Assembly (NCBI RefSeq): GCF_001514265.1
Contig: NZ_KQ949005.1
Span: forward strand, 20,160 to 84,159
Direction of reading: 5' to 3'
DNA from: Streptomyces resistomycificus
GTDB taxonomy: Bacteria > Actinomycetota > Actinomycetes > Streptomycetales > Streptomycetaceae
DNA: 64,000 nt
In this document: one piece after another, positions 50,795 to 58,735 of the stretch
Numbering within the stretch: the first letter of the stretch is position 1
How the letters are laid out: the number at the start of each line of letters is the position of its first letter
Position numbers and translations under genes: made by a program
The notes under the pieces: generated by a model
What the model was told of the DNA's origin: nothing
What the model saw: the letters and a program-made list of their open reading frames with translations, nothing else
Databases searched by the model: none

Positions 50795-52441
50795 TCAGCT
50801 GCGGCGGGGCCCCAAGGGCTGGGCGGTGCCAGCCGCCTGGGCGTTCTCGGCGGAGGCGTCCGGGTCGCCGTGCTGTGTCGCGTCGGCGGTCCGCGCCGCG
50901 CCGGTGCTGGTCTGCTGCTTGGGACGGCGCAGCAGGACGACCGCACAAACCGCGGCTATCAGGGCCAGGATGGCGGCCACGATGAGGCACAGGCGCATGC
51001 CGTCGAGGAGGGAGTCGCCCAGGGCGCCGTAGACCTGGTTGGCCGTGGAGCCGAGGTTCATCCCGGCGACCGCGCCCAGGCCGCCCTCCTTCGCCGTGGC
51101 GACGATGGTGTGGGCCTGGGTGCCGGTCACACCGGCGTCGGAGAGATGGCCGGGCAGGGAGTCCACGGCGCGGGTGGACAGCAGGGCGCCGAGGACGGCC
51201 GGGCCGAGCGCGCCGCCGACCTGGCGGAAGGCGTTGTTGGCGGCCGAGGCCATGCCCGCCAGATGGTGCGGCACGGCGGCGACGGCGGTGGCCGTCATCG
51301 GCGTGGTGACCAGGCCCAGGCCGACGCCCAGCACGATCAGTCGCCAGGCGATCGAGCCGTAGGAGGTGTCGGTGTCGAGGTTGGTCATGGCCAGCAGGGA
51401 CCCGGCGATCAGGAGCAGACCGACGCTGATCATCCAGCGGGTCGGGACGCGGTGCATGAGCCGTCCGGCCGGGGCTCCGGCCACGATCGCGGCCACCGGG
51501 ACCAGCAGCAGCCGCGCGCCCGCCTCCAGCGTGCCGAGCTGCTGCACCATGCCGAAGTACAGGCTGAGGACGAAGAAGAAGCCGATCAGCCCGAGGAAGG
51601 TGATCAGGGCGACCAGGGCGGTGGCGGTGAAGGCCGCGCTGCGGAACACCGCCAGGTCCAGCATCGGGCTGTCGCTGCGCTTCTCCGCCACGACGAACGC
51701 GATCAGCGCGACGATGCCCAGCGCCAGGGCGGCGATCACCTTGGAGGCGGTGAAGGAGTCGGCGCCGCCCTCGATCACGCCGTAGACCAGGGCGGTGACG
51801 GCGACGGCCGCGGTGATCTGGCCGGGCCAGTCGAGCTTGCGTCCGTGCGGGGCGCGCGAGTCGGTCAGCAGCGGGGCGGCGACGGCCATCGCGACCAGCG
51901 CGAGGGGGATGGACAGCAGGTAGATCCAGCGCCAGGAGAAGCGGTCGAGGATGACGCCGGCGATGACCGGGCCGACGGCCAGGGCCGCGAGCATGGCCAT
52001 GGCCCACATGCCGATGAACTTCCCGCGCTCGCGGAAGTCGGGCACCGCGTGGCTGATCAGCGCCAGCGTGGTGGGCAGCAACGCGGCCGAGCCCAGACCG
52101 GCCAGGGCCTGCCCGGCCCACAGCATCTGGATGTTCTGCGCACACAGGGCGACCGCCGCCCCGGCGGCACAGCAGAACAGGCCCGCCTGGAAGACCTTCT
52201 TGCGGCCGTGGACGTCACCGAAGACGCCGGCGGTCATGATGAACGCGGCCATGGGCAGGACGAACGCGTCCTGGACCCAGGAGAGTTGGGCGGTCGAGGT
52301 GTGCAGTGCCCGCTGGATCGCGGGCAGACTGACGGCGACCGTGGTGATCGGCAGGTAGGCGACGAACACGCCGAGGCAGGCCATGACGATGGTGGCCGCC
52401 CGCCGGTCGGTCGGCCTGATCGCCGTTGTGGTGGCGTTCAC
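50795..52441 (-). CDS. DHA2-type MFS transporter (EmrB/QacA-like)
   Basis: A drug:proton antiporter-like protein of 548 residues with about 14 hydrophobic helices. Family motifs: VFVAYLPITTVAVSLPAIQR near 24, the motif A loop FGDVHGRKKVFQAGLF near 73, and GLGSAALLPTTLALIS near 113. The C-terminus is hydrophilic. The GTG at 52441 follows GGGAGAAAGCGG and is favoured over an upstream extension. It is transcribed in the same direction as the O-demethylase gene 153 bp upstream, so an aromatic substrate or product may be its cargo. Confidence 0.88.
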   Translation of the reverse strand: MNATTTAIRPTDRRAATIVMACLGVFVAYLPITTVAVSLPAIQRALHTSTAQLSWVQDAFVLPMAAFIMTAGVFGDVHGRKKVFQAGLFCCAAGAAVALCAQNIQMLWAGQALAGLGSAALLPTTLALISHAVPDFRERGKFIGMWAMAMLAALAVGPVIAGVILDRFSWRWIYLLSIPLALVAMAVAAPLLTDSRAPHGRKLDWPGQITAAVAVTALVYGVIEGGADSFTASKVIAALALGIVALIAFVVAEKRSDSPMLDLAVFRSAAFTATALVALITFLGLIGFFFVLSLYFGMVQQLGTLEAGARLLLVPVAAIVAGAPAGRLMHRVPTRWMISVGLLLIAGSLLAMTNLDTDTSYGSIAWRLIVLGVGLGLVTTPMTATAVAAVPHHLAGMASAANNAFRQVGGALGPAVLGALLSTRAVDSLPGHLSDAGVTGTQAHTIVATAKEGGLGAVAGMNLGSTANQVYGALGDSLLDGMRLCLIVAAILALIAAVCAVVLLRRPKQQTSTGAARTADATQHGDPDASAENAQAAGTAQPLGPRRS

Positions 52442-52594
52442 GGAAATTCCGCTTTCTCCCGTGCGGCGTGGTGTGCCGCGGTCGGTTGGCAGGGGGTGGT
52501 GCACGGGGCTGCCGTGCCGGGTGCGGGCAGCCCTGACCCGCGGGATGTTGCCCATGGCGTCCCGCAGGCGTCGGTGGGTGGGGTTCTTCGCGGC

Positions 52595-53914
52595 TTACGC
52601 GGCCGGTCCGGACTCGGCCCGGTACGCGGCCAGGTGAGCGTGGAGCTCGGCGCGCGAACGGACGCGTTTGAAGGGGGCCTTGGCGACGGTGGCCCGGATG
52701 CGCTTGACCGGGTCGCCGGGATTACCCCAGACGACGTCGACCTGCGTGCCGATCTCGGCGTCGGCGACGTTCAGCACGGCCAGGGAGAGCATCTTGCGGA
52801 AGTAGTAGCTGTAGCCGCGCGAGGTGGCCGTGCCGGCGAGGATGCCGTCGCGCTCCACTCGGTCCATCCACAGGTGACCGCGCAGGTCGCGGGGCATGTC
52901 CATGAAGGTGTGGTGCGGGCCGTCACCGTACAGCGAGCGGTGCACGTCAAGGACGTCGTCGCTGTTCCACACCAGGGTGCGCAGCACCCGCGCGGGCTTG
53001 GCGAGCCGCTCCTTGAGGACGGCATCGCCGAGGAAGGTGTGGTCGAAGCTGATCTGCCTGGTCCAGCCGAGCTCGACCGGGCCACGGTAGTAGTCGCGCA
53101 GCGACTCGCCCTGGAAGCTGCCGGCGATGAACGCCCGCGGGATGTGCCAGGGCGAGCTGAGCAGGTGGGCAAGGAAGTCCGCCTCCTCGGGCTCGTACAG
53201 GGCGGGCAGGTAGTCCAGGTTCCGGGTGGGAACCGAGTTCTCCAGGTGGTTGACGGGCGCGGCCCGGTTGCCCAGGCGGCGGATGCCGTACTTCCGCCCG
53301 GCCTGAATGACCGCGTCGTACACGGCGCCGCCGATCTCGCGCGGGCCCTGCACCTCGAACCCGACCTCGCCGGCCATGCCCTGCCGCAGCGCCCAGACGC
53401 GGTGCCCGGCGAGGGTGGTGGGCACCGCGTGCATGTACGGGGTGTCCAGCAGTCGCTCGTCGCCGGTCAGATCCAGCAGCAGCGGGATCGAGGCGGGGCC
53501 GGAGACCTGGTACACGAACCAGTCCTCGTCCTCGGCGGTGGCCTTGAAGTCGCCGTGCTCCAGGTTGTACCGGGCCCAGTCGCCGCCCGGCCCGTGGAAA
53601 ACGTAGTCCTCCTCGTCCAGCCGGGTCAGGATGCCCTCGCTCATGACATGGCCGTGCGTGTTGGTCTGCACGACGTGCTTGGAGGCGCCCGCCGGGAACC
53701 TCCGGAAGGAGTTGACCGAGATCCCCGAGAACAACTTGAGCACGTCGGGGCCGCGGAAGCGGGTCTGCGGCAGGAACGACCAGTCACCGATGTAGCAGGT
53801 CTGCTTCCACGACAGGCTCTCGTCGAGCCAGTCGGTGTGCTCCGGCTGCCCGAAGAGCTTGGCGAGGATGTCGAACGGGGGTGTCGAGCGGAAGGCGTCG
53901 ACTGTGAAGTGCAC
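52595..53914 (-). CDS. GcvT-family O-demethylase, LigM/DesA-like
   Basis: A 439-residue relative of aminomethyltransferase that in characterised LigM and DesA transfers methyl from vanillate or syringate to tetrahydrofolate. Recognisable parts are WKQTCYIGDWSFLPQTRFRG near 36, SKHVVQTNTHGHVMSEGILT near 79, VWALRQGMAGEVGFEVQGP near 178, RRLGNRAAPVNHLENSVPT near 214, FDHTFLGDAVLKERL near 292 and SRGYSYYFRKMLSLAVLNV near 372. The start is the GTG at 53914, about 10 bases after GAGAGG. A transporter lies downstream and an Lrp-type regulator is divergent upstream, which supports catabolism of a methoxylated substrate. Confidence 0.75.
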   Translation of the reverse strand: MHFTVDAFRSTPPFDILAKLFGQPEHTDWLDESLSWKQTCYIGDWSFLPQTRFRGPDVLKLFSGISVNSFRRFPAGASKHVVQTNTHGHVMSEGILTRLDEEDYVFHGPGGDWARYNLEHGDFKATAEDEDWFVYQVSGPASIPLLLDLTGDERLLDTPYMHAVPTTLAGHRVWALRQGMAGEVGFEVQGPREIGGAVYDAVIQAGRKYGIRRLGNRAAPVNHLENSVPTRNLDYLPALYEPEEADFLAHLLSSPWHIPRAFIAGSFQGESLRDYYRGPVELGWTRQISFDHTFLGDAVLKERLAKPARVLRTLVWNSDDVLDVHRSLYGDGPHHTFMDMPRDLRGHLWMDRVERDGILAGTATSRGYSYYFRKMLSLAVLNVADAEIGTQVDVVWGNPGDPVKRIRATVAKAPFKRVRSRAELHAHLAAYRAESGPAA

Positions 53915-54039
53915 GGGGACGGATGCCTCTCTGATGATCAGGCGCTGCTCGTGTGTCGTGATGCGGTCGGCTCGTCGGCACAGCGCCGCTTCATGGCCCG
54001 GAGCGCCCGGGGGGATGCGAGGAGGGCGCTCCGGGCCGG

Positions 54040-54258
54040 TCAGGGAGCGGCAGCGACACCCCGCCGGGCAGCCGACCCGCAGACGCCCACTAGCACAGCC
54101 GCCGGCACCGGAGCCACGTCACCGACAACCCGCTGGATGCGGGAGGCACCGGTGCGCGACGCCGCCTGGTGGGGTCGCCCCACACCCGCCGTGGTCAGGT
54201 GCATCAGCAGGACGAACGTGCCGAGGCAGACCACCGCCGGTACCAACCGCGTGCTCAT
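54040..54258 (-). pseudogene. Decayed N-terminal fragment of a DHA2 transporter
   Basis: A 72-residue frame starting MSTRLVPAVVCLGTFVLLMH matches the typical opening of 14-helix MFS transporters, and later RIQRVVGDVAPVPAAVLVGV then CGSAARRG corresponds to the second helix and motif A region, but charged residues and loss of motifs show decay. It ends in the equivalent of helix 2. AAAGGA precedes its ATG. Confidence 0.5.
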
Positions 54259-54383
54259 GGGAGTCACGTCCTTTCTTTAAGGACACGCCCCAGCATCCGC
54301 CTCGCCGCCTCCGACCATGAACTTTGCAGCCCGAGACGAACAAAAACCTCTACTCTGGTCGCACTGGGTGGCAGACTCTCCCC

Positions 54384-55379
54384 GTGAACGACGATGTGGA
54401 CAGGAAAATCCTCCACGCACTCCAATGCGCGCCCCGCGCCCCGTTCCGGCGCATCGGCGAGGTGACGGGAGTGTCGGAGCAGACCGCCGCCCGCCGCTAC
54501 CACGCCCTGCGCCGCAGCGGGGTGATGCGGGTGATCGGCCTGGTCAACCCTGCGGTGTACGGGCAGGCCCATTGGGTGGCCCGCATCCGTTCCCGTCCCG
54601 ATCGGGTCGGCCCCCTGGCGGACTCCCTGGCCAAGCGGCCGGACATCGCCTACGCCAACCTCGCCTCCGGTGGCTCGGAGATCATCTGCATGATCCGCTC
54701 CCCCGTCGAGGCTCAGCGCGACGACGTCCTGCTGCGCCAGCTGCCCCGCTCGGCCTCCGTCCTCGACGTCAGCATCGACCTGCTCCTGCACCCCTTCGGC
54801 GAGACCGGCACCAGTGAATGGACCGGCTACGGCGCCGGCCTCAACCCCGACCAGGTACGGCAGCTCACCGGTGACCGGCCACCCACCCCCGCGGGGCCGC
54901 CGCGGCCCTCTACGGACGAGGACACCCCGCTGCTGGACGCCCTCGCTGAGGACGGCCGCACCACCCACACCCGGATCGCCGAGCTCACCGGCTGGTCCAA
55001 CGCGCGCGTCGCTCGTCGCCTGGAAGCCCTGGAGACTTCCGGCACGCTCTTCTACGACGTGGAACTGCTGCCCGAGCGCCTGGGCCACACCCTCAACGCC
55101 ACCCTCTGGCTGCGCGTCGCCCCCGCCCGCCTCAGACAGGCCGGCGAGGAACTCGCCCGGCACGCCGAGGTTGCCTTCGCCGGCGCCATCAGCGGCCGGC
55201 ACAACCTGATGGTCAGCGTCATCTGCCGCGACGCCGAGGACTTCTACCGCTACCTCACCACCCGCGTCGCTGCCATCGACGGCATCGACGCCTACGAGGT
55301 CAGCATCCGCGTCCGCCGCCTGAAACAGGCCGCCTCACTCATCCACCACGGCCGCCTCGTACATCCGACGCCCGCGTAG
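54384..55379 (+). CDS. Lrp/AsnC family regulator with two tandem units
   Basis: A regulator of 331 residues built from two AsnC-type units. HTH 1 is DRKILHALQCAPRAPFRRIG plus VTGVSEQTAARRYHAL (residues 5-45), with a ligand-binding RAM-like domain to about 160. HTH 2 is LLDALAEDGRTTHTRIAELT plus GWSNARVARRLEAL (about 185-220), with a second RAM domain ending VSIRVRRLKQAA. The GTG at 54384 (VNDDVDRKIL) is the family-like start. It is divergent from the O-demethylase operon and probably regulates it in response to a small ligand. Confidence 0.88.
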   Translation: MNDDVDRKILHALQCAPRAPFRRIGEVTGVSEQTAARRYHALRRSGVMRVIGLVNPAVYGQAHWVARIRSRPDRVGPLADSLAKRPDIAYANLASGGSEIICMIRSPVEAQRDDVLLRQLPRSASVLDVSIDLLLHPFGETGTSEWTGYGAGLNPDQVRQLTGDRPPTPAGPPRPSTDEDTPLLDALAEDGRTTHTRIAELTGWSNARVARRLEALETSGTLFYDVELLPERLGHTLNATLWLRVAPARLRQAGEELARHAEVAFAGAISGRHNLMVSVICRDAEDFYRYLTTRVAAIDGIDAYEVSIRVRRLKQAASLIHHGRLVHPTPA

Positions 55380-55570
55380 GAGCCCGCACAGCGGGTGGGG
55401 CGCACTCCCTCTGTGCGGCGCGAGCACCTCTGGGAGCCGGGCAAGCCCGTCCGAACGCGTCCCCCGTTACCCGTACCTAGCGTCTATAGGGCCCAGTCTC
55501 GGACGCGCGGGCTCGGCCGCCCGCTTCGCCATCCCCAACTTCCATGGGTTCCGCTCCACTACAGCAATCT

Positions 55571-55666
55571 CAAGAAACCCCAGGTCAGGGCCACACAAGG
55601 CAGTACGGCTGATGCCCCGCCTCATGCAGTCGGTGGCTGAAGTCCTGCCACTCGTGCAGCAGTTGG
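55571..55666. repeat. Right copy of the 96-bp island-flanking repeat
   Basis: Matches 50155-50250 at 84 of 96 positions with no gaps and in the same orientation. It covers the last 27 codons or so of the intact conserved gene plus 14 bases beyond its stop. Confidence 0.8.
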
Positions 55667-56016
55667 TACACGTTGAACGCGTCCCGCGGCCCGCCCCGGT
55701 CCGGCACCGTCGACCAGATGAACGCCGCCGCGCCCACCGCCTCCTCGCCTATGCCGCGAAGGGGGTCGACGACCGTCATCGGGAGCTTCACGACCGCGTA
55801 GTCGGGGTGGAGGACGACGAGTTCCAGGGGCGGGACCTTGTGGAGGGGGACGCCCTCTATGCCGGTGAGGACCATGGCCGCCATGGTCTCCGGCTTGATC
55901 TTCGTGAACATGCCGTTCATGCCGAGCTCGTCGCCGCCGAGTTCCTCGGGGCGCATCGAGATCGGGACACGGGCCGCCGTCGCGCCGTCGGGCGCGCCGA
56001 AGTACTTGTACGTCAC
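55585..56016 (-). CDS. Conserved protein of unknown function (intact copy)
   Basis: A 143-residue cytosolic protein beginning (GTG at 56016) VTYKYFGAPDGATAARVPIS and including MRPEELGGDELGMNGMFTKI, KPETMAAMVLTGIEGVPLHK and AAFIWSTVPDRGGPRDAFNV before the ending LHEWQDFSHRLHEAGHQPYC. GGTGGGG lies before the GTG. No domain is recognised; it resembles conserved Streptomyces proteins near hemL. Its 3' end is the right repeat copy and is duplicated at 50155-50250, so it appears to be the gene whose end was used as an insertion site. Confidence 0.7.
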   Translation of the reverse strand: MTYKYFGAPDGATAARVPISMRPEELGGDELGMNGMFTKIKPETMAAMVLTGIEGVPLHKVPPLELVVLHPDYAVVKLPMTVVDPLRGIGEEAVGAAAFIWSTVPDRGGPRDAFNVYQLLHEWQDFSHRLHEAGHQPYCLVWP

Positions 56017-56586
56017 CCCCACCCGACCACCATTCCTGCTCCCCGCCCTCAACCGATCGATCCGACGTTCGATACGTCGGTCGTCCGGCTCTGTCTCACT
56101 CGGTACGCCATGAGTCTGACGAGCCTCGGTGGCTTCCTCCGCCTCGCGCCGGTGCCTTCCCCGCCGGGCACGTCGAGGACCCAGGTCGTCAGTCCCCTCG
56201 CCCAGTCCGCCACCGCGATGCATATCTCCACCCGACTGCTTTTCTAGGACGCGTGGCCCCCGCCGCGCAACCCGATCATCGTGTCAGTGACCTCCCCCAC
56301 GGCCGCCCGCCGAAACGTGCGTTGAAACACCTGTCCGCGGGATCTGCGCAGCTCCTGAACAAGGTGTTTCCCACCATGGTTCCCGTGAGCTGTGTGTATC
56401 AGGTCCCAGTCTCGCAGATCACGGGGGAGTGGCGACTGGTCGCCGGGTCGGTACCGCGCCGGCCGCCGCCCTGCCGCCGCCCGCCAGCGGGGCCCGCTGC
56501 CGTCGGTGCCCCCTGGCCTACCCTGAGGAGGTCACTGGCAAAACCGGAGTCCGAGCAGTCGGAGAAGGTCGGAGAAGTCGCAGGAC
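56017..56586. other. Intergenic region upstream of hemL
   Basis: About 570 bp with no supported gene between the divergent conserved gene and hemL. It is slightly AT-richer near 56220-56400 and should contain both promoters. The purine-rich stretch GGAGAAGGTCGGAGAAG before 56587 includes the hemL ribosome binding region. Confidence 0.5.
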
Positions 56587-57906
56587 ATGAGCGAATTGCC
56601 CTATTCATACGAGGCGCCTGTCTCGCAGGCCCTGTTCGACCGTGCGTCCGCCGTCACGCCCGGCGGCGTGAACTCCCCGGTGCGCGCCTTCCGCGCCGTG
56701 GGCGGTACGCCCCGGTTCATGGTGTCCGGCACCGGTCCCTACCTGACCGACGCCGACGGGCGGGAGTACGTCGATCTTGTCTGTTCCTGGGGACCCATGA
56801 TCCTCGGGCACGCGCACCCCGAGGTCATCGCCGCCGTGCAGGACGCCGTCTCGCGCGGCACCTCCTTCGGTACGCCCGGTGAGGGCGAGGTCGCGCTCGC
56901 CGAGGAGATGGTCGACCGGATCGGGCCGCTGGAGCAGGTGCGGCTGGTGTCCAGCGGGACCGAGGCCACCATGTCGGCCATCCGGCTCGCCCGCGGGTTC
57001 ACGCAGCGCACCAAGGTGATCAAGTTCGCCGGGTGTTACCACGGTCACGTCGACTCGCTGCTCGCCGCGGCCGGCAGCGGCGTGGCGACCTTCGCCCTCC
57101 CGGACACCCCCGGCGTCACCGGCGCCCAGGCCGGCGACACCATCGTCCTGCCCTACAACGACCTCGAGGCCGTGCAGGCCGCCTTCCGGGCCCACCCCGG
57201 CGAGATCGCCTGTGTGATCACCGAGGCCTCCCCGGGCAACATGGGCGTCGTCCCGCCGATGCCCGGCTTCAACCAGGGACTGAAGGACGCGTGCGCGCTA
57301 AACGGCGCGCTCTACATCTCCGACGAGGTCATGACCGGCTTCCGTACCAGCCGCAGCGGCTGGTACGGCGTCGACGGGGTCGAGCCCGACCTGATGACCT
57401 TCGGCAAGGTGATGGGCGGCGGGTTCCCGGCCGCGGCCTTCGGCGGTCGCGCCGACGTCATGGCGCACCTCGCGCCGGCCGGTCCGGTCTACCAGGCCGG
57501 CACCCTCTCCGGTAACCCGATCGCCACCGCCGCCGGGCTCGCCCAGCTGCGGCTCCTGGACGACGCGGCCTACGCCAAGGTCGACGACGTGTCGGCGCGG
57601 ATCCAGGCGCTGGTCTCCGACTCCCTCGCCAAGGAGGGCGTCGCGCACACCGTGCAGAACGCCTCCAACATGTTCTCCGTCTTCTTCACGGACCGGCCGG
57701 TCCGCAACTACGAGGACGCCAGGGCGCAGGAGTCGTACCGCTACACCGCGTTCTTCCACTCCCTGCTGGCGAACGGCGTCTACCTGCCGCCGTCCTCCTT
57801 CGAGTCCTGGTTCGTGTCCACGGCCCACGACGAGCAGGCCGTCCAGCGGATCGCCGACGCCCTCCCGGCGGCGGCCCGAGCGGCTGCGGAGGCCACCGGA
57901 ACATGA
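56587..57906 (+). CDS. hemL: Glutamate-1-semialdehyde 2,1-aminomutase
   Basis: PLP enzyme making 5-aminolevulinate in the C5 pathway of tetrapyrrole synthesis. The 439-residue protein has full length; marks are ALFDRASAVTPGGVNSPVRA near 15, SWGPMILGHAHPEV near 67, VSSGTEATMSAIRLARG near 121, YHGHVDSLLAAAGSG near 151 and PLP Lys274 in LMTFGKVMGGGFPAAAFGG. The ATG at 56587 follows AGGAC. It overlaps the phosphatase gene in ATGA and lies close to the cytochrome c maturation genes, linking haem supply to use. Confidence 0.97.
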   Translation: MSELPYSYEAPVSQALFDRASAVTPGGVNSPVRAFRAVGGTPRFMVSGTGPYLTDADGREYVDLVCSWGPMILGHAHPEVIAAVQDAVSRGTSFGTPGEGEVALAEEMVDRIGPLEQVRLVSSGTEATMSAIRLARGFTQRTKVIKFAGCYHGHVDSLLAAAGSGVATFALPDTPGVTGAQAGDTIVLPYNDLEAVQAAFRAHPGEIACVITEASPGNMGVVPPMPGFNQGLKDACALNGALYISDEVMTGFRTSRSGWYGVDGVEPDLMTFGKVMGGGFPAAAFGGRADVMAHLAPAGPVYQAGTLSGNPIATAAGLAQLRLLDDAAYAKVDDVSARIQALVSDSLAKEGVAHTVQNASNMFSVFFTDRPVRNYEDARAQESYRYTAFFHSLLANGVYLPPSSFESWFVSTAHDEQAVQRIADALPAAARAAAEATGT

Positions 57907-58595
57907 GCAGCGCCGACCAGACCAAGGACATCACCGTCGTCCACCTCATGCGGCACGGCGAGGTCGCCAACCCGGACGGCGTCCTCTACGGCCGTCTCGC
58001 CGGCTACCACCTCTCCGAGCTCGGCCGGCAGATGGCCGACCGGGTCGCCGAGCACCTCGCCCCGCGGGACGTGACGCACGTCGTCGCCTCCCCGCTGGAG
58101 CGGGCGCAGGAGACCGCTACGCCGATCGCCAAGGCGCACGGCCTGGACATCGCCACCGACGAACGGCTGATCGAGGCCGAGAACGTCTTCCAGGGCAAGA
58201 CCTTCGGGGTCGGCGACGGGGCGCTGCGCCGACCGGAGAACTGGAAGCACCTGGTCAACCCGTTCAGGCCGTCCTGGGGTGAGCCGTACGTCGACCAGGT
58301 CATCCGCATGATGGGCGCGCTGAACGCGGCGAAGGACCAGGCGCGGGGGCACGAGGCCGTGCTCGTCAGCCACCAGCTGCCGATCTGGATCGTGCGGTCG
58401 TACGTCGAGAAGCGGAGGCTGTGGCACGACCCGCGCCAGCGGCAGTGCACGCTCGCGTCCCTGACGACCTTCACGTACCAGGGCGACAAGATCGTCTCCG
58501 TCGGCTACAGCGAGCCGGCCCGCGATCTGGTCCCGGCCCATCTCCTCGCCGGTGCCAAGCCGGTGAAGGGGAAGGGCAAGGCCTTCGGGGCCTGA
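57903..58595 (+). CDS. Histidine phosphatase (phosphoglycerate mutase-like)
   Basis: A 230-residue member of the histidine phosphatase superfamily. The phospho-histidine motif is HLMRHGEVANPDG near residue 14 (RHG), followed by VASPLERAQETATPIA near 60 and the second catalytic His in VLVSHQLPIWIVRSY near 155. A WEHLVNPFRPSWG-like segment (NWKHLVNPFRPSWGEPYVDQ) is also visible. It starts inside the hemL stop (ATGA). This position after hemL is conserved in Streptomyces, but the substrate is unknown. Confidence 0.92.
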   Translation: MSSADQTKDITVVHLMRHGEVANPDGVLYGRLAGYHLSELGRQMADRVAEHLAPRDVTHVVASPLERAQETATPIAKAHGLDIATDERLIEAENVFQGKTFGVGDGALRRPENWKHLVNPFRPSWGEPYVDQVIRMMGALNAAKDQARGHEAVLVSHQLPIWIVRSYVEKRRLWHDPRQRQCTLASLTTFTYQGDKIVSVGYSEPARDLVPAHLLAGAKPVKGKGKAFGA

Positions 58596-58600
58596 CGGGC

Positions 58601-58650
58601 CGTACGGGAGAGGCGCGGGGCGTAAGCCCTTTCTGTGCGCCTCTGTTACG
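58601..58650 (+). terminator. Possible terminator after the hemL operon
   Basis: AGAGGCGC (58609-58616) pairs with GCGCCTCT (58637-58644), and outer CGTA/TACG can extend the stem. No strong T run follows, so the call is tentative. Confidence 0.4.
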
Positions 58651-58735
58651 GAATCCGGAAGTATCGGCGCAACCTCCCCGTTCGTCACCACCTCTGACTG
58701 GGTGACCACCAGAGAACGTGACGAACGGGGATGCA

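Noticed and set aside
50756..54280. 1174-residue plus-strand open frame across the island
   Set aside because: Antisense to the DHA2 transporter and the O-demethylase; composition is Gly/Arg/Asp/Val-rich without domains.
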